From Bacteroidia bacterium (GTDB lineage Bacteria > Bacteroidota > Bacteroidia > NS11-12g > UBA955), in contig JALOAG010000008.1 of assembly GCA_023228875.1 (NCBI GenBank), positions 46,321 to 110,320 of the forward strand: a DNA stretch of 64,000 nt, read 5' to 3'. The notes under the pieces were generated by a model. That model worked only from the letters and a program-made list of their open reading frames with translations. It was not told the origin of the DNA and made no database searches. Every line of letters starts with the position of its first letter. Position 1 is the stretch's first letter. Position numbers and translations under genes: made by a program. Shown here one piece after another: positions 9,371 to 18,821 of the stretch.

Positions 9371-10084
9371 ATGAAAGTAGAGATATGGAGTGATGTGATG
9401 TGTCCTTTTTGTTACATTGGTAAGAGGTACTTTGAGGCAGCACTGAAACAATTTACTCATCAACAAGAGTTAGAGGTGGTATGGAAAAGTTTTCAACTGG
9501 ATCCTACCATTCCTGAAGTTATTGAACATAAGCAGAATGTTTACGAATATCTTGCACAAAGTAAAGGAATAAGCGTTGAACAGTCAGTCTCAATGCATGA
9601 AAGAGTGCGGGAAATGGCAGCAAATGCCGGATTGCACTATAATTTTGATAAATTGGTAGTTGCCAATTCTTTCAAAATTCATCGTATGATTCAATATGCA
9701 AAAACACATGGGCTTGGGGACACGGCTGAGGAGGTGTTTTTTGAGGCTTATTTTATTAACGGAAAAGATTTGGCAGACACTCAAACACTGATATCCTTAG
9801 GAGAACAGATTGGTTTGACAAAGGCGCAAGTCAATGAAGCACTTACAAATGATGAATTTGCTTATGCAGTTAAGCAAGATATCATGGAAGCACAGAGCTT
9901 GGGTATTAGCAGTGTTCCTTTCTTTGTCTTTGATAGGAAATATGGAATTGCAGGAGCGCAACCCATTGAATCATTTATTCAGACTCTCAATCAGTCTTAT
10001 GAAGAATGGGCAAAGACCAATCACATTGCCAATCTCAAAGTACAAAATGGTCCGGCATGTTCAACAGACGGACACTGCGAGTAA
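9371..10084 (+). CDS. DsbA/FrnE-family thioredoxin-fold oxidoreductase
   Basis: A 237-residue protein with an N-terminal CxxC (MKVEIWSDVMCPFCYIG, Cys11/Cys14), the helical insertion typical of DsbA/2-hydroxychromene-2-carboxylate isomerase relatives, and a cis-Pro segment GISSVPFFVF. It has no signal peptide, so it is probably cytoplasmic, like FrnE. Substrates are unknown. An ATG 12 nt earlier (9359) is possible, but it would sit directly against the -7 element. It converges on the rhodanese-thioredoxin gene with only 3 nt between them. Confidence 0.8.
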   Translation: MKVEIWSDVMCPFCYIGKRYFEAALKQFTHQQELEVVWKSFQLDPTIPEVIEHKQNVYEYLAQSKGISVEQSVSMHERVREMAANAGLHYNFDKLVVANSFKIHRMIQYAKTHGLGDTAEEVFFEAYFINGKDLADTQTLISLGEQIGLTKAQVNEALTNDEFAYAVKQDIMEAQSLGISSVPFFVFDRKYGIAGAQPIESFIQTLNQSYEEWAKTNHIANLKVQNGPACSTDGHCE

Positions 10085-10087
10085 GTA

Positions 10088-10813
10088 TTACTTGTATTTA
10101 TTTATCAACTCTGTCAGTTGCTCATAGCTGTGTAAACCGGCTTGATTATAAAGAACCTCGTTGTTTTTGAACAATATCAGCGTTGGGATTGCTGAAATTT
10201 GATATTTCTCGGCTAATGCTTGCTCATTATCAGTATTGATTTTTAATACAGTAACGTCATCAGTTCTTTCTTTTTTGATGCGGTTAACATCGGGTTCCAT
10301 GATTTTGCAAGGTCTGCACCAGTCAGCATAGAAATCAACCATGACAAGTTTGTCTCCTTTAATCTCTTCATAAAATTTCTCGGATGCAGAAAGCCTTTTT
10401 TCGCCTGTTTGAGGGTCTGTATTGGCAGTTGGTAAACCTGCATTTCTCCAACCTAATAGACCTTGGTTCAGTTCTTTTACTTTGAAGCCTAATTTTGATA
10501 ATCTATTACCAGCGTCTTTGCTTCTTGACCCGGAAAGACAATACACATAAATGGTTTTGTTTTTGTCTAAACTTGAAACTTGATTTTCAAATTCGGGACT
10601 GTTAACGTCTATGTTTTGTGCGCCTTCAATCCTGCTAACATTGTATTCTTGTGGAGTACGCACATCAAGTAAAATTGCATTACCCGATTCATTTTGATAC
10701 TGTGTTTGAAACTCTTGAGGGGATAAGCTGGCAATCTCACTGTTTTGTGAACATGAACTGATTGTTAAGATTGCGAAAAAAAGTGAAAATAAATAAGTGG
10801 TTTGCTTGATCAT
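10088..10813 (-). CDS. Rhodanese-thioredoxin fusion lipoprotein
   Basis: Predicted envelope lipoprotein (MIKQTTYLFSLF, lipobox ISSC, Cys21) with two domains: a rhodanese module (LLDVRTPQEYN; active-site Cys in YVYCLSGSRSKDAG) and a thioredoxin module with ADWCRPCK near residue 165 and cis-Pro ISAIPTLILF. It probably transfers sulfur or reduces disulfides in the periplasm; the substrate is unknown. The open frame extends 16 codons upstream, but a -7 element lies inside that extension, so ATG 10813 is preferred. The pairing with the convergent DsbA-like gene may be coincidental. Confidence 0.8.
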   Translation of the reverse strand: MIKQTTYLFSLFFAILTISSCSQNSEIASLSPQEFQTQYQNESGNAILLDVRTPQEYNVSRIEGAQNIDVNSPEFENQVSSLDKNKTIYVYCLSGSRSKDAGNRLSKLGFKVKELNQGLLGWRNAGLPTANTDPQTGEKRLSASEKFYEEIKGDKLVMVDFYADWCRPCKIMEPDVNRIKKERTDDVTVLKINTDNEQALAEKYQISAIPTLILFKNNEVLYNQAGLHSYEQLTELINKYK

Positions 10814-10833
10814 ATTACTTGGGTTGTTTAGTA

Positions 10834-10841
10834 CAAAATTA
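10834..10841 (-). promoter_or_regulatory. -7 promoter element of the rhodanese-thioredoxin gene
   Basis: TAATTTTG on the minus strand, 20 nt upstream of ATG 10813. It supports the shorter reading with an intact lipoprotein signal peptide. Confidence 0.5.
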
Positions 10842-10901
10842 GAATAGTAATTCTCTTTCATTACTCTTTATCTATAAAAGTCGGATTGTTTAGATTGAAA
10901 A

Positions 10902-11186
10902 TTAAAGCCCTAAGCCGCCTGCAATACCTGCAAACTCACCCTTTAACTGCGTGCTGAGTTCATCTTGTGCAGCATTAATCACTAATGCGAGCATCTCTTC
11001 AATTTCTTGTTTGCTTTTGTTTGTAAAAAAATCATCTGCAAAGGTGATACTTTCTACTTTGTTTAATCCGCTAAGAACAACCTTGATTCCAAGGTTTTCT
11101 TTTACTACTCTCATCTGACCTAATTTGGTTTTCATCTCTTCCGCTTGTTTCTTTAGTTCAAGCATTTTGCTAATGTTTCCGAACAT
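10902..11186 (-). CDS. ybaB: YbaB/EbfC family nucleoid-associated protein
   Basis: Small (94-residue) DNA-binding protein beginning MFGNISKMLELKKQAEEMK, with the amphipathic helix and glycine-rich tail (FAGIAGGLGL) seen in YbaB/EbfC proteins, which dimerise and bind DNA without strong sequence preference. The open frame reads 8 codons further upstream, but that stretch contains the -7 promoter element, so ATG 11186 is the better start. In many bacteria ybaB is linked to dnaX-recR; here it stands alone, divergent from trmB. Confidence 0.82.
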   Translation of the reverse strand: MFGNISKMLELKKQAEEMKTKLGQMRVVKENLGIKVVLSGLNKVESITFADDFFTNKSKQEIEEMLALVINAAQDELSTQLKGEFAGIAGGLGL

Positions 11187-11207
11187 AATGTTAAGTTTTT
11201 TCGGTTG

Positions 11208-11215
11208 CAAAGATA
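11208..11215 (-). promoter_or_regulatory. -7 promoter element of ybaB
   Basis: TATCTTTG on the minus strand, 21 nt upstream of ATG 11186. Confidence 0.5.
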
Positions 11216-11271
11216 GCCAAGCCGTAATTATGGTAATACATTGTATTTTTCAATTTCTTTGCAAACGCAAA

Positions 11272-11922
11272 ATGGGAAAGGGAAAACTCCAAAAATTTGC
11301 TGAATACAATGCAATGGAACATGCTTTTGATGCAAAAGATACGCATCTGAAAGGAAAGTGGAGTAAAGAGGTGTTTAACAATCAAAACCCGATAGTGCTT
11401 GAATTAGCGTGCGGCAGGGGTGAATATTCAGTAGGGCTGGCAGCAATGCATTCTGATAAAAATTTTATTGGAGTAGATATCAAAGGAGCACGACTGTGGA
11501 AAGGTGCTACCCAAGCATTGGAAAGAGGTTTTCATAATGTTGCATTCTTGCGCATTCAGATTGAGCAGATAGAGAGTTTCTTTGAAGAGAATGAAGTGGA
11601 TGAAATTTGGATCATTTTTCCCGACCCTCAACCTCAAGAAAGTAGAATAAAGAAAAGGCTTACATCGCCACGTTTTTTAGATATTTATAGGAAAATTGCT
11701 AAACACAATACAGTGATTCACCTCAAAACGGATTCCCCTTTATTGTATGATTATACTAAAGAAGTGATTGCAGAACAAGGATTAACAGTCTTGGATGATA
11801 TCTCCAATATCAATAAAACGCAGACCATTCCTGATTATTTGCAAATTCAAACCTATTATGAAAAGTTGTGGCTCAAAGAAAAGCGTGTGATTAGATTCTT
11901 GAAATTTGAGTTGAATAAGTAG
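11272..11922 (+). CDS. trmB: tRNA (guanine-N7-)-methyltransferase
   Basis: SAM-dependent methylation of G46 in the tRNA variable loop. A 216-residue protein with the SAM site LELACGRGEYSVGLA, the family motif FIGVDIKGARLWKGA, IWIIFPDPQPQ and IHLKTDSPLLYDYT. ATG 11272 (MGKGKLQKF) is chosen; the open frame extends 49 codons upstream into the ybaB promoter region, where the residues look non-coding. Its C-terminus resembles other Bacteroidota TrmB proteins. Confidence 0.88.
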   Translation: MGKGKLQKFAEYNAMEHAFDAKDTHLKGKWSKEVFNNQNPIVLELACGRGEYSVGLAAMHSDKNFIGVDIKGARLWKGATQALERGFHNVAFLRIQIEQIESFFEENEVDEIWIIFPDPQPQESRIKKRLTSPRFLDIYRKIAKHNTVIHLKTDSPLLYDYTKEVIAEQGLTVLDDISNINKTQTIPDYLQIQTYYEKLWLKEKRVIRFLKFELNK

Positions 11923-11970
11923 AAAATGTCATATTGGTTTTATAAATAACCTATTACTTTGCCCGAGCCT

Positions 11971-12987
11971 GTGAAAAAGCATTTTTGCATATTGATTTTC
12001 TTGCTGCTACTTGTCTCGGTATTGGATATCTTGTTTGGTTCCAGTCGTTTGACATGGCAAGAACTCAAGGAAGGGTTGTTTTTGAATCAGTCTGACAGTG
12101 CAGTAAACTTTGTCATATGGAAATATAGAATCCCAAAACTAATTACCGCAATGCTTGCCGGTGCCGGATTGGCTGTGAGCGGGCTTTTAATGCAGACCTT
12201 GTTTAGAAATCCATTGGCCGGTCCTTATGTGTTAGGCATTAGTTCCGGTGCAGCATTTGGAGTGAGCTTTGTCATGTTAGGGACAAGTTTTTTACCGCAA
12301 TATGTAGCCAACTTTCTTAGGCATGATGTAGGGATAAGTATGGCTGCTTTGTCGGGTACTTTTTTTGTGATGCTGCTGATGATTTGGGTGGCAGGAAGGG
12401 TGGGCGGTAATTTTACGATTCTGATTATGGGTTTAATAATCGGACAGATATTGGGGGCGTTACAAGGTTTGACAAATTTTCTTGCAAATCCGGAAACACT
12501 CAAAGAGTTTGTTTTGTGGGGGTTGGGAAGTTTTACCCAAACAAATAATTTTCAGAATCTTATTATGCTGTTTGCAGTATTTTTATCGTTATTTGTTGCT
12601 ATTGTGTATTCAGGAAAACTGAATACATACTTATTGGGTGACTTATATGCCAAGTCATTGGGTATTGATTTGAGAAGTTTTAGAAGGGTCGTAATTATTA
12701 TTACCTGTATTGCTGCTGGAATTATAACCGCATTCTGTGGACCTATTGCATTTGTAGGGCTTGCCGTACCTCATCTGGCAAGGCATTTGTTTAAGACGTA
12801 TAAGCATAGTATGCTCTTGCCGGCTTCTGCTTTGCTAGGAGCCATTCTTACGGTTGTGTGTGATTTAATTTCACACGTGTTCATAGAGGGCTATATTATT
12901 CCGATTAATGTTATTTCTGCCATATTTGGCGGTCCTGTGGTAGTATGGGTGATTGTCAAACAAAGAGCCAAAATGTATGAAGGATAA
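11971..12987 (+). CDS. FecCD-family ABC transporter permease (iron-siderophore/B12 type)
   Basis: Inner-membrane permease of about 338 residues and ~9-10 transmembrane helices. Family motifs: AMLAGAGLAVSGLLMQTLFR near the N-terminus, NPLAGPYVLGISSGAAFG, and the cytoplasmic coupling segment FCGPIAFVGLAVPHLARHL that contacts the ATPase. GTG 11971 is the likely start (MKKHFCILIF); an upstream in-frame TTG falls in a near-match promoter (ACTTTG). It overlaps the ATPase gene by 11 nt. No substrate-binding protein or TonB receptor is adjacent, so the substrate (siderophore, heme or cobalamin) is open. Confidence 0.85.
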   Translation: MKKHFCILIFLLLLVSVLDILFGSSRLTWQELKEGLFLNQSDSAVNFVIWKYRIPKLITAMLAGAGLAVSGLLMQTLFRNPLAGPYVLGISSGAAFGVSFVMLGTSFLPQYVANFLRHDVGISMAALSGTFFVMLLMIWVAGRVGGNFTILIMGLIIGQILGALQGLTNFLANPETLKEFVLWGLGSFTQTNNFQNLIMLFAVFLSLFVAIVYSGKLNTYLLGDLYAKSLGIDLRSFRRVVIIITCIAAGIITAFCGPIAFVGLAVPHLARHLFKTYKHSMLLPASALLGAILTVVCDLISHVFIEGYIIPINVISAIFGGPVVVWVIVKQRAKMYEG

Positions 12988-13693
12988 GCACGTTCTTAAA
13001 ATCGAAAACTTGGTATGGGGCTATGATGCTAAGGGGCTTGTCAATCAGCCGGTTTCAATTGAAGTGAGCACCCCATCTTTTATATTGTTGTTGGGTGCAA
13101 ACGGAACCGGAAAATCTACCTTGCTCAAAACGATTGGTGCGGTGTTAAGACCTGTCAAAGGAGCCTTGTTTTTTAATGGTGAAAGTATTGAAAAGTACAA
13201 AAAGCGCGGTGGTTTTGTTTCATTTGTCTTTGCACAAAGACCTCAAGTAGATTTTATGAAAGTCAGTGATTTGGTTTTGTCAGGATTGTATTTGCATCAA
13301 AACCCTTTTCTAAAAATCAGTCCGGAGCAAATGCAGCGTTATGATTTTGCAGTAAAGGTTACAAGGATTGAGCATTTACAACATCATTTTGTGAATAAGA
13401 TTAGCGATGGGGAGTTTCAGAAAGTAATGATTGCACGTGCTCTTGTGCAAGATACACCCTTGATTTTGCTGGATGAGCCTACAGCTTTTATTGATTACAG
13501 GAGTAAGAGGGAGTTGTTTTCCTTACTTGCAGAAATTAGCCGACAAGAAAATAAAATAATCATTGCATCTACACATGACCCGGATTTGGCACAAGAAAAG
13601 GGCGAGGATTTTTGGTTAATAAAAGACCATACATTACATCAGCTAAATCATACCAACTTAGCCTACAAAAAGTTGAAGGAAGAATTAATGTAA
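12977..13693 (+). CDS. ABC transporter ATP-binding protein, FecE type
   Basis: ATPase partner of the preceding FecCD permease. Walker A at residues 40-48 (GANGTGKST), Walker B LILLDEPTAF, switch His in ASTHD. The signature motif is ISDGE rather than LSGGQ. The start ATG 12977 overlaps the permease stop (ATGTATGAAGGATAA region), implying translational coupling. The gene is followed within 40 nt by ribBA, which has its own -7 element. Confidence 0.85.
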   Translation: MKDKHVLKIENLVWGYDAKGLVNQPVSIEVSTPSFILLLGANGTGKSTLLKTIGAVLRPVKGALFFNGESIEKYKKRGGFVSFVFAQRPQVDFMKVSDLVLSGLYLHQNPFLKISPEQMQRYDFAVKVTRIEHLQHHFVNKISDGEFQKVMIARALVQDTPLILLDEPTAFIDYRSKRELFSLLAEISRQENKIIIASTHDPDLAQEKGEDFWLIKDHTLHQLNHTNLAYKKLKEELM

Positions 13694-13705
13694 GGCATTG
13701 TATCG

Positions 13706-13713
13706 TACCTTTG
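13706..13713 (+). promoter_or_regulatory. -7 promoter element of ribBA
   Basis: TACCTTTG matches TAnnTTTG and lies 16 nt before the ribBA ATG. The space is too short for an FMN riboswitch, and none is seen. Confidence 0.5.
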
Positions 13714-13729
13714 CACCACCTTTTTTAAC

Positions 13730-14938
13730 ATGGAAGAAATTAAGCTAAATACAATAGAAGAAGCTATTGAAGATATTAAAGCAGGCAAAGTAATTATCGT
13801 GGTAGATGACGAAGACCGCGAAAATGAGGGTGATTTTTTAACTGCTGCACGCAATGTAACACCTGAGGTCATTAACTTTATGGCTAAGGAAGGTCGTGGG
13901 TTGATTTGTGCCCCAATATCCGAAGAAATTTCTAATAGACTTGAATTAGAGTTAATGGTCGGTAAAAACACCGCGCTTTTTGACACCCCGTTTACTATTT
14001 CAGTGGATTTGATTGGTGACGGGTGTACCACAGGGATTTCCGCTCATGATAGGGCTAAATGTATTCAGCGATTAATCCATCCTGATGCTAAACCGGAAGA
14101 CTTTGCGCGTCCGGGACATATTTTTCCTTTGAAAGCCAGAACGGAAGGCGTACTTAGAAGAGCCGGACATACGGAAGCAGCCATTGACCTTGCACAGCTT
14201 GCAGGATTTGAACCCGCAGGATGTTTGGTTGAAATTATGAATGAAGATGGAACAATGGCACGCTTGCCTGATTTAATGAAAGTGGCTAAGAAGTTTAATC
14301 TTAAAATTGTTTCAATCGAAGATTTGATTAAGTACAGAATCAAGAATGAAAGCTTGATTAAAAAAGAAGTAACAGTGAAACTGCCCACCGCACACGGGGA
14401 TTTTATGCTTACTGCTTATACACAAATCAATACAGGGGAAGTGCATTTGGCTTTAGTTAAAGGTGAAATTAAACCTAATGAGCCGGTCTTGGTAAGAGTT
14501 CATTCAAGTTGTGTAACCGGTGATATTTTTGCTTCATTCAGATGTGATTGCGGTGATCAATTGCATCATGCAATGGAAATGATTGAACACGAAGGAAAAG
14601 GAGTTGTTGTCTATATGAACCAAGAGGGCAGGGGCATTGGGTTAATTAATAAACTCAAAGCATATAAACTTCAGGAACAAGGAATGGATACAGTAGAAGC
14701 CAATATTGAATTAGGGTTCAAACCTGATCAGCGTGATTATGGTGTGGGTGCGCAAATCTTGAGAGATTTGGGAGTGAGTAAAATGCGCCTGATGTCTAAC
14801 AATCCCAAAAAACGCACAGGGCTGATTGGTTATGGTTTGGAGATTGTAGAGAATGTGCCTATTAAGATTCATTCAAATCCTCATAACGCTTGTTACTTGG
14901 AAACCAAGAAAGAAAAAATGGGACACGAACTAGATTAA
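13730..14938 (+). CDS. ribBA: Bifunctional DHBP synthase / GTP cyclohydrolase II
   Basis: Supplies both precursors of riboflavin. The N-terminal RibB domain (~1-205) makes 3,4-dihydroxy-2-butanone-4-phosphate (VVDDEDRENEGDF, the catalytic acidic loop, and TTGISAHDRA). The C-terminal RibA domain (~210-402) opens GTP, with the zinc site CVTGDIFASFRCDCG (three Cys) and NQEGRGIGLINK. The 402-residue length is normal. It converges on dnaE; the two stop codons overlap at 14935-14938. Confidence 0.93.
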   Translation: MEEIKLNTIEEAIEDIKAGKVIIVVDDEDRENEGDFLTAARNVTPEVINFMAKEGRGLICAPISEEISNRLELELMVGKNTALFDTPFTISVDLIGDGCTTGISAHDRAKCIQRLIHPDAKPEDFARPGHIFPLKARTEGVLRRAGHTEAAIDLAQLAGFEPAGCLVEIMNEDGTMARLPDLMKVAKKFNLKIVSIEDLIKYRIKNESLIKKEVTVKLPTAHGDFMLTAYTQINTGEVHLALVKGEIKPNEPVLVRVHSSCVTGDIFASFRCDCGDQLHHAMEMIEHEGKGVVVYMNQEGRGIGLINKLKAYKLQEQGMDTVEANIELGFKPDQRDYGVGAQILRDLGVSKMRLMSNNPKKRTGLIGYGLEIVENVPIKIHSNPHNACYLETKKEKMGHELD

Positions 14939-17900
14939 AGGTTCTTCGTGTTAATCTTTACATGAGCATTGATATCTTCTAATCCTCTCAACAATTTCTT
15001 GCTTAAGGCTACTTTATATTTGTCAGTTCTTGTTTGCAATTTGTAGCCAGTTGCCGAAAAATATAAGTTAACAGGGAAATCTCCTTTGTGTGTTTTGAGT
15101 AATAAAATTAATTGGTTCAATCTTTCATTATCGGTACTCTGCACAGGGAAAGTAACTGTTAAACTGCTTATTTTTTGCTTACTCAGGTCTTGCAACATTC
15201 CAAATTCGAAATATTTAGTTCTGATAAAAGACTTTCCTTCTCCTGCTTTATTTGCATATTCATTTTTTACAAACTCCATTGACATAAAGACTGCTGTTTT
15301 TGGCGTAAAAAATTTAGCATAATTCACAAAGTCTTGGTCATATAGGCGAAAAGTGTAAGCGTCAGATTTGTCTTCTGCTTCAACAATCAAAAATGGTTTG
15401 TTGTTTTTGCCAATTAATTGTTTCACGCTCAAAACATAAAATGCAAGTAAAAGCTTTTTACCAATGAGTTTATGATTGTCGCGAAGTGCATATAATGGTG
15501 TAACCTTGGTTGCCTGTATTTCTACCTCATATAAATCTAATGGATGGCTAGAAAGAAACAGTCCGGTAATTTTTCGTTCTTCTTCTAACAATGTAAAGTT
15601 GGGCAGTGGCTCTACATCGGGGAGCTTAGGTTTGCCTATTCCGCTTTGAGCCCCTTCTGTACTTCCAAACAATGACACTTGAGATGATTGCTCGGCTTCT
15701 TGAGCCGCAGTGCCGTATTTTATTAATAGTTCAATACCGGTTAGCTCACCTTGATTCGAAATAAAATATTGGCTACGGTGATGTTTTTTGTCAAAATCAA
15801 ATGCTCCTGAGCGTGCCAAACTGTCTAAGACTCTCTTGTTGAGCTGTTTTGACTTCACTCTTTTGACCAAGTCAAAGGCATCAGCGTAATTGCCGTTAGA
15901 TTCTCTTTCTGTAACTATTGCTTCTGCAGCTCCTTCACCTACACCGCTCAGTCCACTTAAGCCAAATCGAATTGCTCCTTTTTTGTTTACCGAAAATTTT
16001 ACATCACTTTCGTTGATGTCAGGTCCTAATACGTCTATATTCATTGACTTACATTCATCCATAAAGAAGGAGAGTTTTGACAAGTCATTTAAGTTGTGGG
16101 ACAACACCGTAGCCATGTATTCTGCGGGATAGTGGGCTTTGAGATAGGCTGTTTGATAGGCGACAATAGCATAACATGTTGAGTGGGATTTGTTAAATGC
16201 GTACTGAGCAAATTTTTTCCAATCGTTCCAAATTTTTACACAAGGCTCTTTGTCTAAACCGTTTGCAGCACATCCTTTGATGAATTTTTCCTCCATCTTA
16301 TTGATGGTATCAATGTTCTTTTTACCCATTGCTTTTCGCAAATTGTCAGCTTCTCCCTTAGTAAATCCTGCTAATTTTTGACTTAACAACATTACCTGCT
16401 CCTGATAAACCGTAATTCCATAGGTCTCCGCCAGATATTCTTCCATTTCCGGCAAATCATACACTATGGGTTCTTTGCCTCGTTTGCGTGCTATAAAAGA
16501 ACTGATATACTGCATCGGACCCGGTCGGTAAAGCGCGTTCATTGCAATCAAATCCTCAAGTCTGTCCGGTTTGAGTTCGCGCAAATATTTTTGCATAGGT
16601 GGACTTTCAAATTGAAAAGTTCCTATTGTGTGCCCTTGTTTGTATAGTTCAAAAGTCTTTTTATCTGTCAAAGGTATTGTGTCAAGATCAATCTCAACCC
16701 CATGTTTAGACTTGATGAGTTGGATTGCGTCTCTTAATATTGACAAGGTTTTTAAGCCAAGGAAGTCCATTTTGATAACTCCGGCTGACTCAATAACGGT
16801 ACCTTCATATTGGGTTACATACAATTCTGCATCCTTAGCCACTGCAACGGGTAGAATGTCAGAAATGTCGCGAGGTGCAATGATAACGCCTGCTGCATGA
16901 ACTCCTGTGTTACGCGCTGTCCCTTCCAGTTTGCGTGCCTCTATTAAAACTTTTGTTTTTAAATCGTCCGGATCCCCTAAAATAATTGCCCGCAGTATTT
17001 TTATTTTGTTTAAATCATCAGCAGAAACGCCTTTGGTTTCTAAACTGTCAATCTGCTCGTCATTACCTGTGAGAGGTCGTTCATACAAATCGTAAAATTT
17101 TAACCCTGTCGGGCGGTCAGGAATAAGTTTAGCCAAATAGTCAGACTCTTTCAAATCTAAGTCCATCACCCGTGCAGTATCTCTAATGCTGGTTTTGGCA
17201 GCCATTGTGCCATAAGTAATAATGTTGGCTACCTGATTCTTGCCATACTTTTCTGACACATAACGCAACACGCGTTCCCGTCCCTCATCATCAAAATCTG
17301 TATCAATATCGGGCATGCTGGCTCTGTCCGGATTAAGAAAACGCTCAAACAGCAACTCGTATTTAATCGGGTCGATGTTGGTGATCCCAATGCAGTATGC
17401 AACCACGCTTCCTGCTGCCGACCCTCTGCCGGGTCCAATAAATACACCGTTATTTTTTCCCCAAACAATAAAATCCGAAACAATCAAGAAATACCCTGCA
17501 AACCCCATTGTTTTAATGGTGTGTAATTCAAAGTCAATTCGCTCTTTGACTTTGTCTTCTAAGGAGCCATATCTTTTTTGTGCCCCCTCGTAAGTCAAGT
17601 GTTTGAGGTATTCCCATTGGTTCAGTACCCCCGCCTCAATCTTTTTATCGTTTATAATCTCCCCTTGAGTGTAGATTTTAAACTCATCGGGAATAGGGAA
17701 GTCCGGCAACATGATGTCTTTGGTTAAACTCAGCGCTTCAACCTTATCTACGATTTCATTTGTATTGTCAATTGCTTCAGGAATGTCCTTGAACAAAGCA
17801 ATCATTTCGTCCTGCTTTTTAAAATAAAACTCATCATTAGCGAATGCAAAACGACCGGACTTGCTAACTCCATCTTCTGCAAAACTAGTTGCTTTTGGGT

Positions 17901-18618
17901 CGCTAACTTTAGAACCTGTATTGATACAAAGCAAAATGTCATGTGCGCTTGCATCCTCGCGTTCTGTGTAGTGACTGTCATTGGATGCAATGGTTTTGAG
18001 ATTGTATTTTTTTGCAAACCTGAGCAGTACTTCATTCACTTTGATTTGATCAGGAATGTTATGTCTTTGTATTTCAATATAAAAATCCTCGCCAAAAAGG
18101 TTGAGCCACCATTTTAATAACTCTTCTGCCTCTTCTTCGCCTTTGCGCAGAATGGTTCTGGGAATTTCGGCAGCCAAACAACAACTGGTAGCAATTAATC
18201 CTTCATGGTATTTTTCAACCAGTTCCTTGTCAATACGCGGGTACTTGCTGTAATAGCCTTCTATATAACCGAGAGAGCAGAGTTTTGTGAGATTGCGGTA
18301 TCCAACTTCATTCTTTGCCAACATAAGCTGATGGCAGCGTTGGTCTCTGTCTTCCTTTGTAAATGTCTTGCGATGTCGATCTTCCACCAAATAGAACTCA
18401 CAACCGATGATCGGTTTCACCTTGGGTTTTCCTTGTGCATCTTTGTGGTTCCATGCTTCTGCTACAAACTCAAATACTCCAAACATGTTGCCATGGTCTG
18501 TAATTGCCACAGCAGGCATGTTGTCCGAAAGTGCTTTCTTATAAATATCCTTAATCTTAGCAGCACCATCGAGCAAAGAATATTGTGTATGTACGTGTAA
18601 ATGAGAAAATTTAGGCAT
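14935..18618 (-). CDS. dnaE: DNA polymerase III subunit alpha
   Basis: Replicative polymerase, 1227 residues. N-terminal PHP domain (SHLHVHTQYSLLDG). The polymerase core has GPGRGSAAGSVVAYC and the catalytic acidic motif PDIDTDFDDEGRERV near residues 433-435, with the third Asp expected in the palm. Further on are the helix-hairpin-helix region and a C-terminal OB fold (~1000-1080). It begins MPKFSHLHVH with a -7 element 23 nt upstream. Convergent with ribBA and tail-overlapping. Confidence 0.95.
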   Translation of the reverse strand: MPKFSHLHVHTQYSLLDGAAKIKDIYKKALSDNMPAVAITDHGNMFGVFEFVAEAWNHKDAQGKPKVKPIIGCEFYLVEDRHRKTFTKEDRDQRCHQLMLAKNEVGYRNLTKLCSLGYIEGYYSKYPRIDKELVEKYHEGLIATSCCLAAEIPRTILRKGEEEAEELLKWWLNLFGEDFYIEIQRHNIPDQIKVNEVLLRFAKKYNLKTIASNDSHYTEREDASAHDILLCINTGSKVSDPKATSFAEDGVSKSGRFAFANDEFYFKKQDEMIALFKDIPEAIDNTNEIVDKVEALSLTKDIMLPDFPIPDEFKIYTQGEIINDKKIEAGVLNQWEYLKHLTYEGAQKRYGSLEDKVKERIDFELHTIKTMGFAGYFLIVSDFIVWGKNNGVFIGPGRGSAAGSVVAYCIGITNIDPIKYELLFERFLNPDRASMPDIDTDFDDEGRERVLRYVSEKYGKNQVANIITYGTMAAKTSIRDTARVMDLDLKESDYLAKLIPDRPTGLKFYDLYERPLTGNDEQIDSLETKGVSADDLNKIKILRAIILGDPDDLKTKVLIEARKLEGTARNTGVHAAGVIIAPRDISDILPVAVAKDAELYVTQYEGTVIESAGVIKMDFLGLKTLSILRDAIQLIKSKHGVEIDLDTIPLTDKKTFELYKQGHTIGTFQFESPPMQKYLRELKPDRLEDLIAMNALYRPGPMQYISSFIARKRGKEPIVYDLPEMEEYLAETYGITVYQEQVMLLSQKLAGFTKGEADNLRKAMGKKNIDTINKMEEKFIKGCAANGLDKEPCVKIWNDWKKFAQYAFNKSHSTCYAIVAYQTAYLKAHYPAEYMATVLSHNLNDLSKLSFFMDECKSMNIDVLGPDINESDVKFSVNKKGAIRFGLSGLSGVGEGAAEAIVTERESNGNYADAFDLVKRVKSKQLNKRVLDSLARSGAFDFDKKHHRSQYFISNQGELTGIELLIKYGTAAQEAEQSSQVSLFGSTEGAQSGIGKPKLPDVEPLPNFTLLEEERKITGLFLSSHPLDLYEVEIQATKVTPLYALRDNHKLIGKKLLLAFYVLSVKQLIGKNNKPFLIVEAEDKSDAYTFRLYDQDFVNYAKFFTPKTAVFMSMEFVKNEYANKAGEGKSFIRTKYFEFGMLQDLSKQKISSLTVTFPVQSTDNERLNQLILLLKTHKGDFPVNLYFSATGYKLQTRTDKYKVALSKKLLRGLEDINAHVKINTKNL

Positions 18619-18641
18619 ATTAAAGGGACAAAATGTGCAAA

Positions 18642-18649
18642 CAAAAATA
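18642..18649 (-). promoter_or_regulatory. -7 promoter element of dnaE
   Basis: TATTTTTG on the minus strand, 23 nt upstream of the dnaE ATG. Confidence 0.45.
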
Positions 18650-18770
18650 GAGGTCTAAACTTCCAAAACCGCTATAGAAAAGTTTTTTTTATAGAGAAGT
18701 AATCAACAGCGAAATTGGATAAGTTGTCAGCAATTACTATTCATTTGATTCCGTACCCTATAGAAAACAA

Positions 18771-18800
18771 AAAAGGTTGTTCCGTACGGAACAACCTTTT
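18771..18800 (-). terminator. Perfect 30-bp palindrome, terminator of the OMP gene
   Basis: AAAAGGTTGTTCCGT followed immediately by its exact reverse complement, giving a 15-bp stem with A/T tracts on both sides. It lies just after the outer-membrane barrel gene (minus strand) and 153 nt upstream of dnaE. As an A/T-flanked palindrome it could terminate in both directions. Confidence 0.8.
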
Positions 18801-18821
18801 TGTATAAGCAATGAATAATCC

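Noticed and set aside
11125..11271. 49-codon N-terminal extension of trmB
   Set aside because: It crosses the ybaB promoter and start; the family begins at MGKGKLQKF.
13694..13729. FMN riboswitch upstream of ribBA
   Set aside because: Only 36 nt separate the ABC ATPase stop and the ribBA start, too short for the aptamer; a plain -7 box is seen instead.
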